This document shows positions 55,490 through 64,000 of a stretch of DNA of 64,000 nt, piece by piece. Positions within the stretch are counted from its first letter, which is position 1. Each line of letters begins with the position of its first letter. The position numbers and the translations under genes are program-made. Source of the DNA: Letharia columbiana (lineage: Eukaryota > Ascomycota > Lecanoromycetes > Lecanorales > Parmeliaceae). The notes under the pieces were generated by a model. The model was not told where the DNA came from. It worked only from the letters and a program-made list of their open reading frames with translations, and ran no database searches. Location: contig NW_023501042.1 in the NCBI RefSeq assembly GCF_014066305.1, positions 1 to 64,000 of the forward strand, read 5' to 3'.

Positions 55490-57485
55490 TACGTAAAGTT
55501 TAAGCTATAGCTTATATTAACTATATATAATAAATATAATAATAATTAGAAGAATATATTATTTAATTTTTATTAACGCTTTAATATTATTAAAATAGAA
55601 ATAATATTTATTAAAGCGATAGCGATAGTAATTAAAGTATTAATAATATCTAATAAAGATTTTATTTTAATATTATATTTAATTTAGAATAATATTAGCT
55701 TTTTTAAAAAGCTATTAATAATAAATTAAATATATATAAATTAAGCTCTTCGCGCGATTTATTTATATATTAATTTAAAATTATTAAAAAATAAAGAATA
55801 AATATATAATTTAATAACTATATTATATTTTAGATATTATTATAATAATAATATATTATTAATAAAAGTCTTTTATATTAAAAAAATAGTCTAATAATAA
55901 GAAGAGTTAATATAAAAAAAAAAGTTTTAGAGAGAAAGAAAAGAGAAAGAAAAGCTTAGATATTTATCGCGTATATTAAATTTTTAAATTATTTTAAATT
56001 ATCTAATTTAAATTAGATATTAATAAAACGCCTTTTTTTTAATTTTAAAGATTTAAATTTAAGCGAATTACGCTTATTAAGCGTTATTATCTAATATAAT
56101 TTTTATTATTTTTATAATTTATTATATTATTATTATAATTTATATAAATTAAAAAATAAAAGATTTAAAAGAGCGAGCTAGTAAGTAATTATCTTTATCT
56201 AATTTAACTAATATTAAATTATTATAATTTATTAAAATTTTTATTATATATATATATATATATATTATTTTTAAATCTTATTATCTTTATAGAAATAATT
56301 ATTTTTTAAATTAAACTCTATAATAATATACTTAAAATAATATATAATATATATTCTCTTTATTTCTAATATCGATATTTATTAGAATTAATATACTTTT
56401 TAATAAAATAAACTTTAATTAAAATTAAGAATAGCTTAATATTTATAGATATTTATATAAGCTCTTTAATTTCTTTATATATATCTATTAATTTATCTTT
56501 TTATAATAATTAAAGTAGAAAAGACTAAGCTTAATAATTTATTATAATAAATATTAAATATTAATAACGATAGCGATATTAAAAAATCTCGATATAAGTT
56601 AATTAGATAACGATTAAGTTTTTAATTAAAATAAAAAGCGAAGAATAAATTTAATTAAAATAAAAATATTAAGAGATCGCGATAGCGAATAAATATATTT
56701 ATATTTAAGAAGAAACTAATTAAGACAATAAAGAAAGTTAATATTTTAATTATTAATTATATTATAATTATTAAAAAGTATAAAATTAAATATATTATTA
56801 TATTATTATTAAAATAAAAATAAGCTTTTAAGTAGATTAAATAAGATATAATAGATAAGTAATAAGTAGTTTTTAATTCTAATTATTATTCTAGTAAATT
56901 TATATTTTAATAATATTATATAAAAAAAGTATATAAGCGTAATTACGAAAAAGTTTAAAGTTTTACTTATCGCGTAAATTATTATATATATAAATAAAGA
57001 TAAAAGTTTAAATTAGAAGAAAATAAATAATATCGAAGCTAAATAAAATATAAGTATTAAAAATAATTTTATTATACGCGTTAATAATTAAGTAGATTCT
57101 ATCTTTTAAGCTATTTAAAAGCGTAATATAAAATTTAATAATAAGCGCTATTATAATTTAGATATAATAATATTAATATATAAATTAATAAGTATTAAGC
57201 TATTATAGAAATTTTAAAATATTAAATACGATTATATCTAAAAGATAAAATTATAGATCTTTATTTATATATAATTAATTTAATATATAATAATAAAAAG
57301 CTTATTATAAAAGTTACGCTATTTAAATTAATATTTTAATCTTAATTATTATTATCGCTATTATATAAATAATATAAAGCTATCTCTTATTTAAGTATAT
57401 CTAATTTTTAATTTTAATTATTATTATAGATATCGCTAATTTATTCTAGAATTATTAAATATACTTTTATATACTTTCTATACTT
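55490..57485. repeat. Unit Y, right copy 2 (inverted)
   Basis: Second inverted copy, including ttctagaattattaaat at 57,445. With the spacer 54,966-55,489 it is collinear in reverse with 9,780-12,335, forming a long inverted repeat with the left block. Confidence 0.82.
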
Positions 57486-57881
57486 AATCTTTTTTTATAT
57501 ATTATAAGAAGATAGCTTAGAGAAATATAACTTATTATATTAAGTTATAATACTTTTAAAAGAATATTAAGAAATATATTAACTTTCTTAAATTAATAAT
57601 TTAATAAAAAGATTATAACTATAATATATATAATTTTATATTAAATAGCGATATCGAAAATACGTAATAGGCGTATAAAATTATTATTAACGATTTTAAT
57701 TATAAAGTGCTAGCGAATTTTATATAATTAATATTAGAGAAAGATAAGCTTTTCTTATTACTAGTAGATATAGCTCGCTTTCTTTTATATATATAAAATA
57801 ATAAAATATTTTTATATTTAATTTTATATCTTATTAATTTAACGTAGTTATTAATTAAAATAATAATTATAATAACTATTT
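57486..57881. repeat. Inverted match to 9,375-9,780
   Basis: Reverse complement of 9,375-9,780, with landmarks aaagataagctttt and ctagtagatatagctcgctt at about 57,740-57,780. It extends the inverted repeat up to repeat B copy 5. Confidence 0.8.
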
Positions 57882-58086
57882 CTAACTATAGAAATTTTAA
57901 TTAAGATATCTTATATATATATTATATTATAATATAATTCTATAGATATATTATATCGTAATATATATTATTAAAATTTTATATTATATTAAATATAAGA
58001 TTATATAAATTTTAATAATTTATATTATATTAAAGTATAATATAGTAGATTAATATCTTATATTATATTATATCTTTTCGACTAGT
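57882..58086 (+). repeat. Repeat B, copy 5
   Basis: About 205 bp in the same orientation as copy 4, with gatatattatatcgtaat in the core and tatcttttcgactagta at the end. It is the mirror of copy 2 at 9,172-9,374 in the inverted repeat. Confidence 0.82.
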
Positions 58087-58094
58087 ATTTATAA

Positions 58095-59005
58095 GTAATT
58101 CGCTATAACCGATTTTAGGCTATATTTATACTATTTAAATATAGAAATTTAGAGAAATCGTAAGAAGAGAATTATTTAAATTATTTAAACGATATATTTA
58201 AAGAAGATACTTATCACGATTTAATATAATTAATTATATATTTACTTCTATATTAATAATAATAGATACTTAACTATAAGAGAAACTAGTTAATAAGACT
58301 AAATTAGAAGTTATTTAGAAATATTAATTAATAATAAAATCGATAATATATCTTATAATTTAGACTCGCCCGAATATCTATTTTATCGTTATAATTCTTT
58401 TACGATATAATTATAACTCTAATTCGAAATATATTATAGTCGTTAAACGAGTTATTTATTATCTAAAGAAGATACTAATTTATAATATTACGTATAAAAC
58501 GGTTAATATATTAAAAGATTATATAAATACTAATTAGGCCTTAGATTAAGAGATCTATTAATTTTTTTAGAATTTATATATTTTTACTCTATAGTAAAAT
58601 AGTTAATTAAATATCTAAATAATAATAATTTATTATATTATTATTTTATAAGACTAAGTATATAGCTTAGATCTAGATAATAAAGAAAGCTATATAGTTA
58701 ATTAGACTTCTAAGCGAATTAGATATTAGCTTTATATTATCTAATAGATTAATACTAATTAAAGTAAATAATTAGAAGATTATTATATTAATTAAAAACT
58801 CTTACTTTTATTTATATACTAAATATATTAATATCTAATAATATTTTATATAAGATTAAGTAAAAATAAAAATAGTTATATTCGAATAAATATCTATTAA
58901 CGATATAACTACGAATAAGCTTATTAAAGCCTTTATTAATAATAAATTTACTATATTTATAAATTAAATTAGATTTAAAAAGAGTAGATAAGAAGTAGTT
59001 TAAAT
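58095..59005 (+). pseudogene. Fossil Ty1/copia RT-RNase H end
   Basis: Plus-strand reading gives TRPNIYFIVIILLRYN at 58,363 (copia TRPDI..AV..LSRY) and VVKRVIYYLKKILIYNITYK around 58,431 (AAKRVLRYLKGT..YGI.Y). Further on come TKYINI at 58,818 (TKHIDI) and NDITTNKLIKAF at about 58,899 (ND..AD.LTKAL). The order is that of the C-terminal Pol of Ty1/copia elements. The upstream part is missing, cut at repeat B copy 5. The remnant ends about 100 bp before normal-composition DNA starts. Confidence 0.82.
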
Positions 59006-59204
59006 TTAAATTATATAAGAGTATTAAAATTAGTTAATAGAAGGCTAATATATCTATATACTATTAAATTCTAAAGAGATATTATAACTACGCCTTATAA
59101 TAGTAAATAGCCTTAGCGTGGCTTCACACCATAGATAGATAGTTACCTTCATCCTTTCTATATACTTCTTCATAGAACATAACAATGAACAATATGCTTC
59201 ATGA

Positions 59205-59519
59205 TTTGAGACCATTGAGTGCATACCATTTCCAATAGTGGTCACAGCTGTCACGGCTACGGCCCCAGTCACCGTCTTCATTACTATCACTCCAAGCACT
59301 ATAATTACGAAAACTGTACCGGCCACCTCTTACATTACTACCTACACTCTGGTAATCGATATAACCATCACGCTCAAAAATACATACATCGATACCTTCA
59401 CCTCCACCACTACCCTCGCCAAGCCAATTACTGTGACCAACACCGTGACGATCACAACGTCTGCCACGACTACAGACACAATAACCGGCTCCGCATCGAC
59501 TGGAACGATCCCTACGTAG
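59205..59519 (+). CDS. Thr-rich protein, 3' exon only (5' end lost or undetected)
   Basis: Open frame from 59,205 to a TAG at 59,517-59,519. A run of 93 codons from 59,238 contains 35 Thr, with TVT, TIT and TTT words such as TNTVTITTSATTTDTIT. Such Thr-rich, probably O-glycosylated stretches are common in fungal secreted and cell-wall proteins. There is no in-frame ATG; an intron acceptor (ccaatag) precedes 59,238. The natural upstream exons would lie in the RIPped region, so this is best read as the surviving 3' part of a truncated gene. There is no GPI-like hydrophobic tail. A chance open frame is possible. Confidence 0.4.
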   Translation, partial: FETIECIPFPIVVTAVTATAPVTVFITITPSTIITKTVPATSYITTYTLVIDITITLKNTYIDTFTSTTTLAKPITVTNTVTITTSATTTDTITGSASTGTIPT

Positions 59520-59574
59520 GTGCACTCCTGTCTAAGTTCCCTATATAACGTCGCTCTTTAGAGGGTTTGTTGGA

Positions 59575-59943
59575 ATGCAAGATGCTGACCTCGGAATCAG
59601 GTCTCTAGGTTTTACGCCCGCCTCCAGTGCCGGTGGACTGAAGAGACGAGAGGCGAGTCCGGCGCCCCGACATGACATCCTGGCCGCTCGCCGACCGGTC
59701 TTCAAAGAGCACAAATTCCAAGCACGAGCGTTGTATCCGCATGAGGTCCTGTGTATCGAATCTCTTGAGGAAGTAACAATAACGACCCAGATTTGTACTG
59801 CCGCAACAAGTGAGTGCCTTGTAACACTTTCATTCTTTCCTGAAATACGAGCTGGAAGACATGTCGTCAGAGTAGGAAGCCCAATTGGGGCTGCCTTAGC
59901 ATCTCGTCATCTCAAATTTCTTCATCGCCCATCGCGGAGATGA
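59575..59943 (+). CDS. Hypothetical protein, 122 residues, weak
   Basis: ATG at 59,575, stop at 59,941-59,943. The N-terminal half is Ala/Arg-rich with a dibasic LKRRE site. The middle has EEVTITTQICTAAT, similar in style to the Thr-rich fragment just upstream. A consensus-like intron donor (gtgagt) follows near 59,808, so the natural frame could splice out here instead of continuing. No family was recognised. It may be another exon of the same ancestral gene or a chance frame. Confidence 0.25.
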   Translation: MQDADLGIRSLGFTPASSAGGLKRREASPAPRHDILAARRPVFKEHKFQARALYPHEVLCIESLEEVTITTQICTAATSECLVTLSFFPEIRAGRHVVRVGSPIGAALASRHLKFLHRPSRR

Positions 59944-60540
59944 GATGCTGGTATGTGTATTGATCCAGGGACCGTCACAAGAACAATCGCCACAGTGGGA
60001 CTGGGGGTTAGTGGGTCACATGACATGCGCCTGTTTCATGGCCCTGTCGGTACCCCTGCAAGGGTAGGAGACAGGTGTCTAGTACGAGTTATATAGCCAC
60101 CTGTTTTGCACCTGTCAATGGCTCTTCATTCGATTTCGTCTCTTTCAGAGCCATTGCATACTTTGTGTCCCACCCACCGACACCTGTACATAGATCACTC
60201 GTTAATAATCGGCGCGAGTAGGAAAGGATAGGGTGAGATACAAAGCCCCTTTCGATAGATATACACCCCCTAGGTCGACAAAAGTCTATTAGTAGGGTTA
60301 ATGATGCGTTTAAACGATTTCTCAGTACTCTAGTATCCACGAAACAAACCCGCAGACTGCACAGCACATAAAATGCCGCGCACCATCCTGATCGATATTC
60401 GAATTGGAAACACGTTCTAACCCCCCTGGTCAATGATCTTCACGTTGTATGCAATGCAACACATCAGCAAGCGTAACACGTGGCACGTCAGTCATGCAGC
60501 AGTCCATAACGTAATGAGTCTGTTACTGCAACGGAAAGCG
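59944..60540. other. Intergenic, nothing recognised
   Basis: Normal-composition DNA with no convincing gene. A 114-codon minus-strand frame at 60,089-60,433 has no recognisable features and no splice or codon support, so it was left out. A short repeat of cacctgt occurs near 60,100-60,110 and again near 60,180. Confidence 0.5.
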
Positions 60541-60700
60541 CAATGACCTACAGCACACATATCACGGCAACTTTCCCATACACACTCACCTGCAGCACAT
60601 TTACCTGCAGCACATTCACTACGCAGCACAGCAAGTACGCAGCAAATCCACTTATCTGCAAAACACCTCTTTGTCTGCAGCACACCGCTTTATCTGTACA
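60540..60700. repeat. Short imperfect repeats of ctgcagcaca
   Basis: The motif (c)tgcagcaca or tacgcagca recurs about eight times between 60,545 and 60,690 at irregular spacing, with PstI-like ctgcag cores. Function unknown. The small open frames on both strands here are by-products of the repetition. Confidence 0.6.
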
Positions 60701-60739
60701 GTACCGAAGAACAGCCACTACATATTATAGGTACTAGCA

Positions 60740-61138
60740 TTTTTTTAAACCTAGAAAACACTGTCTATCACATAGCAAAGCAGTCCAGTTAGTCCTTCTA
60801 CGTTATAATTCCATGGAGTCATATCTGTATCAACAATCTCAAGAAGTCGTTCCGAATGGGGTTTTTCTATCATCATGCTTGCTGTTGAGGCTATAGGTAT
60901 CTATGAATCGCACAGAGCAGTTGTTGATTTCAACATGCATTGTAAGAAAGTGTCCGGTCGTCAGTAGCGGACTAGCTTCCTTTGGGGACTTCGGAAAACA
61001 ACCCGATTTGAGGGACTGTACTAGTACCCGCTGCAAAAGCGGCCCGTGAAGAACAGGTTCCGGCCCGTGCACTGTCCAAGGGGTCCGTCTGGCAGTTTAC
61101 CTTACCCTGGGCTTTTGCCAATCAACCCTCTATCAGGT
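60740..61138. other. Intergenic, only short frames
   Basis: A minus-strand frame at 60,839-61,072 (77 codons) and a 41-codon minus-strand frame containing LLEIVDTDMTPWNYNVEGL (about 60,752-60,877) are present. Neither has a recognised family, and there is no splice evidence joining them to the frame at 61,139. They could be pieces of a decayed gene that includes the 61,139-61,444 exon. Confidence 0.35.
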
Positions 61139-61569
61139 CTAGGTAGGTTGAACGCCGTCTGTGTGAGCATCAAGGATGACCTTGGCATGAAAGCGTCCAA
61201 TGGCGTGCTTGTAAATCATGGCGCTAGGAAACCCGAACCAAGTTAACACCACTTCATCGTGTGGTATCTTGATGACCAGCGCTTGTGAGAAGAAAATTTC
61301 TCTAGCGCGGTTATAGAGAAGATCGAAAGCTCGATCCCTGCTGCCGATTTGTTCTTCGGTAGAGCTCTGGTTATGGAGCTGTGTCGGAGGGTTCTCACGC
61401 CACTGGGGGCTACATACTACCCCAATAGTAATTATGTGGTCACTCTATGAACTTAGCTCGTAGATGAAATTTGTAAACAGTCTTCTCGGAAGGATCCGCT
61501 ACTGGACAACCAAAGTTGCTGATAGTAGGGCTTTACCAAGTGGCGCAGGATATGGGGTTTGCAAGCCAT
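61139..61569 (-). pseudogene. Hypothetical small gene or gene fragment, two-exon model
   Basis: On the minus strand, 61,444-61,139 is open for 101 codons plus a TAG, containing RDRAFDLLYNRAREIFFSQ and FGFPSAMIYKHAIGRFHAK. An ATG at 61,569 starts MACKPHILRHL; splicing at gtaaag with acceptor ttcatag joins it in frame to the exon at 61,444, giving about 112 residues. The style (REIF followed by hydrophobic and charged residues) is reminiscent of short F-box-associated fungal proteins, but no F-box is visible. Composition is normal, with no RIP. It may be a real small gene or a truncated remnant. Confidence 0.3.
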
Positions 61570-61776
61570 TAGAGATGAATCCGATCAACTGTTTTTATGG
61601 CTCTTTTAGTCGTGCTAGATAAGCTATATCATACAAGGTTATTATCGAGAATTTGACTTTGCCCCTATGACAGGGAAGTGAGATGCATGTGCTTCTTATC
61701 GTTCATTCAAAGGACTAGCAGGCATGCCATTGATTGGTCCGCCCGCGAACAGCTCCGTTGGTGTTTGTTTTGATGT

Positions 61777-62663
61777 TCACGCTGGATAGCCTTCCCTCAG
61801 AGCCAGCAGCTCGATTCTCTTCCCGTCAGCCCCACAAGTCCCAAAACGCCACCACCTCGCCTGCCACCTCCCCAAAATATTCACCAGTACCCATCTCATG
61901 GGTGCGGGTACGGGTGGGAAGTCCCTCCATTTGCCACCCTCAAATTCGACATCAAGGTTATACCAGAGCATCGGCAGAAGATTGAAAGTGGATGTACGAG
62001 CCATACTGTATTCTGCTGTTTTTGCGGACAAAGCTTTGATATCGAAAGCGTAGGTGGAAAGAGAAGCAAGGGCAGGTGGCTCATTAGCGAGGTGGGTCGC
62101 GAAGGCAGGCGCAAATGCGTCCATGATAGAGAGTAGGGCGGAGGCGTTGAAGGTTTTAGGCTGGGCGCGGCAGGTGCCGAGGTACGTTGCCAGGGATGAG
62201 AGGCCGGCGTACAAGGCCGCTTTTTGGTGGTGTTAAGTAATTGATAAATGGCCTTGGGTAAAACAGTTCCACTTGTATTCTTACCGTGCTCAGCCTTCTC
62301 TCCGTCCATGATACCCTTCACGCCAGTCACCTCCTCAATGCCGGGGAAGAGGACCGCTTCTTCGCTGTCGTGGTGGCCCTGCACCATTTCGTGCCAAGCA
62401 AGACAGTAACCCACGAAGTCGGCGTAGTCGACGGGCTGAATGTGGGGCGCCTGCTGGTATATGCTATTGTAGCTGCGGATTAAGACATTGTGGACGACGG
62501 CCATATGAGATGCGTCGATTGTGAAGTCGTCAGTCTATGAGGGAACGGAATTGAGTAGGATGCAATGTAGAGAGGGTGGGGAATTTGAGGAACGGACCTT
62601 GCCTGTTCGATTGTGGGGAGTTTGAATGAGGGAAAGAGGTTTGTCAGTGTAGACCACTGCCAT
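61777..62663 (-). CDS. Hemerythrin-like (HHE domain) protein, three exons
   Basis: Minus-strand model: exons 62,663-62,598, 62,534-62,285 and 62,219-61,777, with introns of 63 and 65 bp, both GT-AG. The frame closes at 759 nt, 252 residues. It starts MAVVYTDKPLSLIQTP. The HHE four-helix signature is present: HN at 37-38 (AVVHNVLIR), HHDSEE at 76-81, EH at 104-105, and H148 with E152, all candidate di-iron or metal ligands. The C-terminal half has LDVEFEGG and WRDFP, as in fungal members of this family. Known relatives bind oxygen, nitric oxide or iron in the cytosol; the exact substrate here is unknown. No signal peptide or membrane segment is present. The alternative start at 62,504 would drop the first 32 residues; the first exon was preferred because it splices in frame and matches the family N-terminus. 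Confidence 0.9.
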
Positions 62664-63307
62664 GATTTAAGGTTGAATTCGAGGACCCCTGCGAAGACTG
62701 TTTGAGTTGTCGATTTCGTTGAGCCGAGAGGAGGAACGAGAGGCAAGTTGAGCTTCACGAAAGAAAAACTTTGCAAACAAAATTGAGGACTATGTAGAGG
62801 ATGCACCAGGAATAGGTAGAAGGGCTAGCGGCAGCTAGAATGCAGTCATTGACTTCTTGAGTTCATACTCCTCCCACTCATGAACGTAAGGATTATCATC
62901 CTTATCAGAGATTTGCCGGCAGGAACTTCAACATTCCAGCTACATATATCTTAACTTACGGTAGGGAGACGTGGAGGGAAAGTACTGGTTGGGTAAATTT
63001 GCCCTGCATGAGTGATTAGCTGCTAGCTGCATGATTAGAGCACACCCTCGCGGAGCTAAGATTTCTTAGCCTCCTGAACCTCGGAGAGCTTTGACAAGTG
63101 CTGGCAATACATCCCAGTGCCAAAACATGACTTTTCCTGGGATGAAATAATACGATGAGCACATAAGCCTTTTAAAAGGCATGGTTATGATAACATTTGT
63201 CTTTCAGTGTTACACTACTCATTGTCGAAGAATAAATATAAATCTTATGACAGTCATCAGAATCACGGATAAGCTGACTTGGGACAGAGTTACGACAAGG
63301 CTCCGCC
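62664..63307. promoter_or_regulatory. Intergenic region between two minus-strand genes
   Basis: About 640 bp holding the 3' end of the membrane-protein gene and the promoter of the hemerythrin-like gene. A TATA-like or AT-rich element is not obvious close to the start. The word aataaatataaatctt near 63,230 is AT-rich but lies on the plus strand. No gene was recognised. Confidence 0.5.
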
Positions 63308-64000
63308 TTACCCACTCTCGTTGGTGATCTGAATTTCCGTTGTCGCAGTCATCCATCTTGATCCACCATCCTCTGTAGTAGAGCTCAACGGACTGGCTTC
63401 ATTCCTATGCTTGCCCGACATCTCAATATAACCATTTTCTGCACGCGTATAGGTGTCGGGACTCATTGGGACATGGCGTATCTGGCGTATCTTCTTGACA
63501 AGCTGATCCCAGATGACTTTCAAGGGCGGCACGCTGCCACATATAATTATCACGAAAACTTCTGAGCCTGTCCAAAGCTCCAGTGGAATGTTATTCCCTG
63601 AAATAGTAAGTGTTAACTACCCAGTGATACTGTTGAGTGAACTTACATGTCACGTCGGAGAGGTCCCTAAGCAAGTGTACGTAGGTGAGCTTGGCGATAC
63701 CGCACATGCCAGCTCTAAAGTAATAATTCAATTACAGAACTTATAAATCACAAGGAGAAGGAGCTTACAGAAGACTGAGACCCAGAAGAACAGAAAGAGA
63801 CACTCGTTGACCCAGGGCCATTTTCAGCTTCCAGATAAATGTAGCAGGAAACAGAGCAAGAATGAAATCAATGACGATATTCCAGGCTAGAAATAATTTC
63901 AGCTCCCTGGTTTGCAAAATTTGATCCAGTCTACTTACTACCGCCAACGTATATGTTGATTAACTTTGCTTCAAGACTCCAACAAGTCCCTGCGATGGTG
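63308..64000 (-). CDS. Rhodopsin-domain integral membrane protein, C-terminal part (gene continues beyond window)
   Basis: Minus-strand exons: beyond 64,000 to 63,939, 63,886-63,769, 63,714-63,647 and 63,597-63,308. Introns are 52, 54 and 49 bp, all GT-AG and all in frame, giving 178 residues and a stop. The order GTCWS, then WNIVIDFILALFPATFIWKL, a second hydrophobic segment (LLGLSLLAGMCGI), WNNIPLELW and a last segment (FVIIICGSVPPLK) is that of the fungal rhodopsin-domain or PTH11-like seven-helix family. The cytosolic tail of about 75 residues is hydrophilic and Ser/Thr-rich. Such proteins sit in membranes and are often called GPCR-like, but ligands are mostly unknown. The N-terminal helices lie outside the window. 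Confidence 0.88.

Noticed and set aside
46702..58086. Single giant LTR element bounded by repeat B copies 4 and 5
   Set aside because: The copies are in direct orientation, but the interior contains a Helitron, duplicated unit Y and segment Z that occur separately elsewhere. No primer-binding site or polypurine tract was seen, so a composite of nested insertions is more likely.
59199..59525. 108-codon minus-strand frame opposite the Thr-rich exon
   Set aside because: It is the antisense shadow of the Thr-rich frame; the Gly/Arg/Asp-rich composition follows from reading ACN/GTN codons backwards.
60089..60433. 114-codon minus-strand frame
   Set aside because: No domain, no signal and no splice context; Cys/Arg-rich composition as in random sequence.
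61734..61985. 83-codon plus-strand frame
   Set aside because: Antisense to the last exon of the hemerythrin-like gene.
61896..62504. 202-codon minus-strand frame read as one exon
   Set aside because: It reads through the 65-bp intron of the hemerythrin-like gene; after residue equivalents of GEKAEHG it leaves the family sequence, which resumes after splicing at 62,284/62,220.
62480..62806. 108-codon minus-strand frame
   Set aside because: It overlaps the true first exon and first intron of the hemerythrin-like gene in another frame.

Overview
The window looks like a chromosome segment from a filamentous ascomycete (Pezizomycotina). Two compartments meet sharply near position 59,105. Positions 1 to about 59,105 are extremely AT-rich. 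CpA and TpG are almost absent there while CpG survives, which is the signature of repeat-induced point mutation (RIP, C to T mainly at CpA). No intact gene remains in this block; everything recognisable is a fossil. From about 59,105 to 64,000 base composition is normal and genes have short (about 50-65 bp) fungal introns.

Layout of the RIP block. 1-5,382: minus-strand Ty3/gypsy element (family A) with its 5' LTR at 5,195-5,382. 5,400-16,700: repeats in inverted arrangement, including a 92-bp tandem repeat, a pair of convergent 15-bp minisatellites, a recurring repeat of about 210 bp (repeat B, five copies in the window) and a tandemly duplicated unit of about 2 kb (unit Y). 18,450-19,950: fossil hAT transposase. 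20,992-21,207: a copy of repeat B that escaped most RIP. 21,330-22,460: minus-strand Ty3/gypsy integrase. 22,930-23,345: CT-rich tract. 24,453-30,600: a complete nuclear rDNA unit (18S, ITS1, 5.8S, ITS2, 28S) destroyed by RIP, with an insert of about 215 bp in 18S and a probable group I intron of about 280 bp in 28S. 31,400-33,835 and 41,535-44,526: the two ends of a plus-strand family A element. Between them lie a poly(A) run of about 450 bp and a chromodomain Ty3/gypsy element (34,340 to about 39,800). 47,240 to about 53,600: a Helitron-sized insert with recognisable helicase-region coding. 53,610-57,485: unit Y again, inverted relative to the left copies. 58,095-59,005: Ty1/copia RT/RNase H remnant at the border.

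The normal compartment holds a Thr-rich 3' exon whose 5' end appears lost in the RIP block, a weak ORF at 59,575, an uncertain minus-strand two-exon model (61,139-61,569), a well-supported three-exon hemerythrin-like gene (complement 61,777-62,663) and the 3' part of a rhodopsin-domain integral membrane protein gene (complement 63,308 to beyond 64,000).

No working system of cooperating genes is visible. The most notable content is the fossil rDNA unit with its intron, the least-RIPped copy of repeat B beside mutated copies, the long homopolymer at a retroelement junction, and the inverted arrangement of repeat blocks about 40 kb apart. Homologies inside the RIP block were recognised by eye through many transitions and stops, so most boundaries there are approximate.
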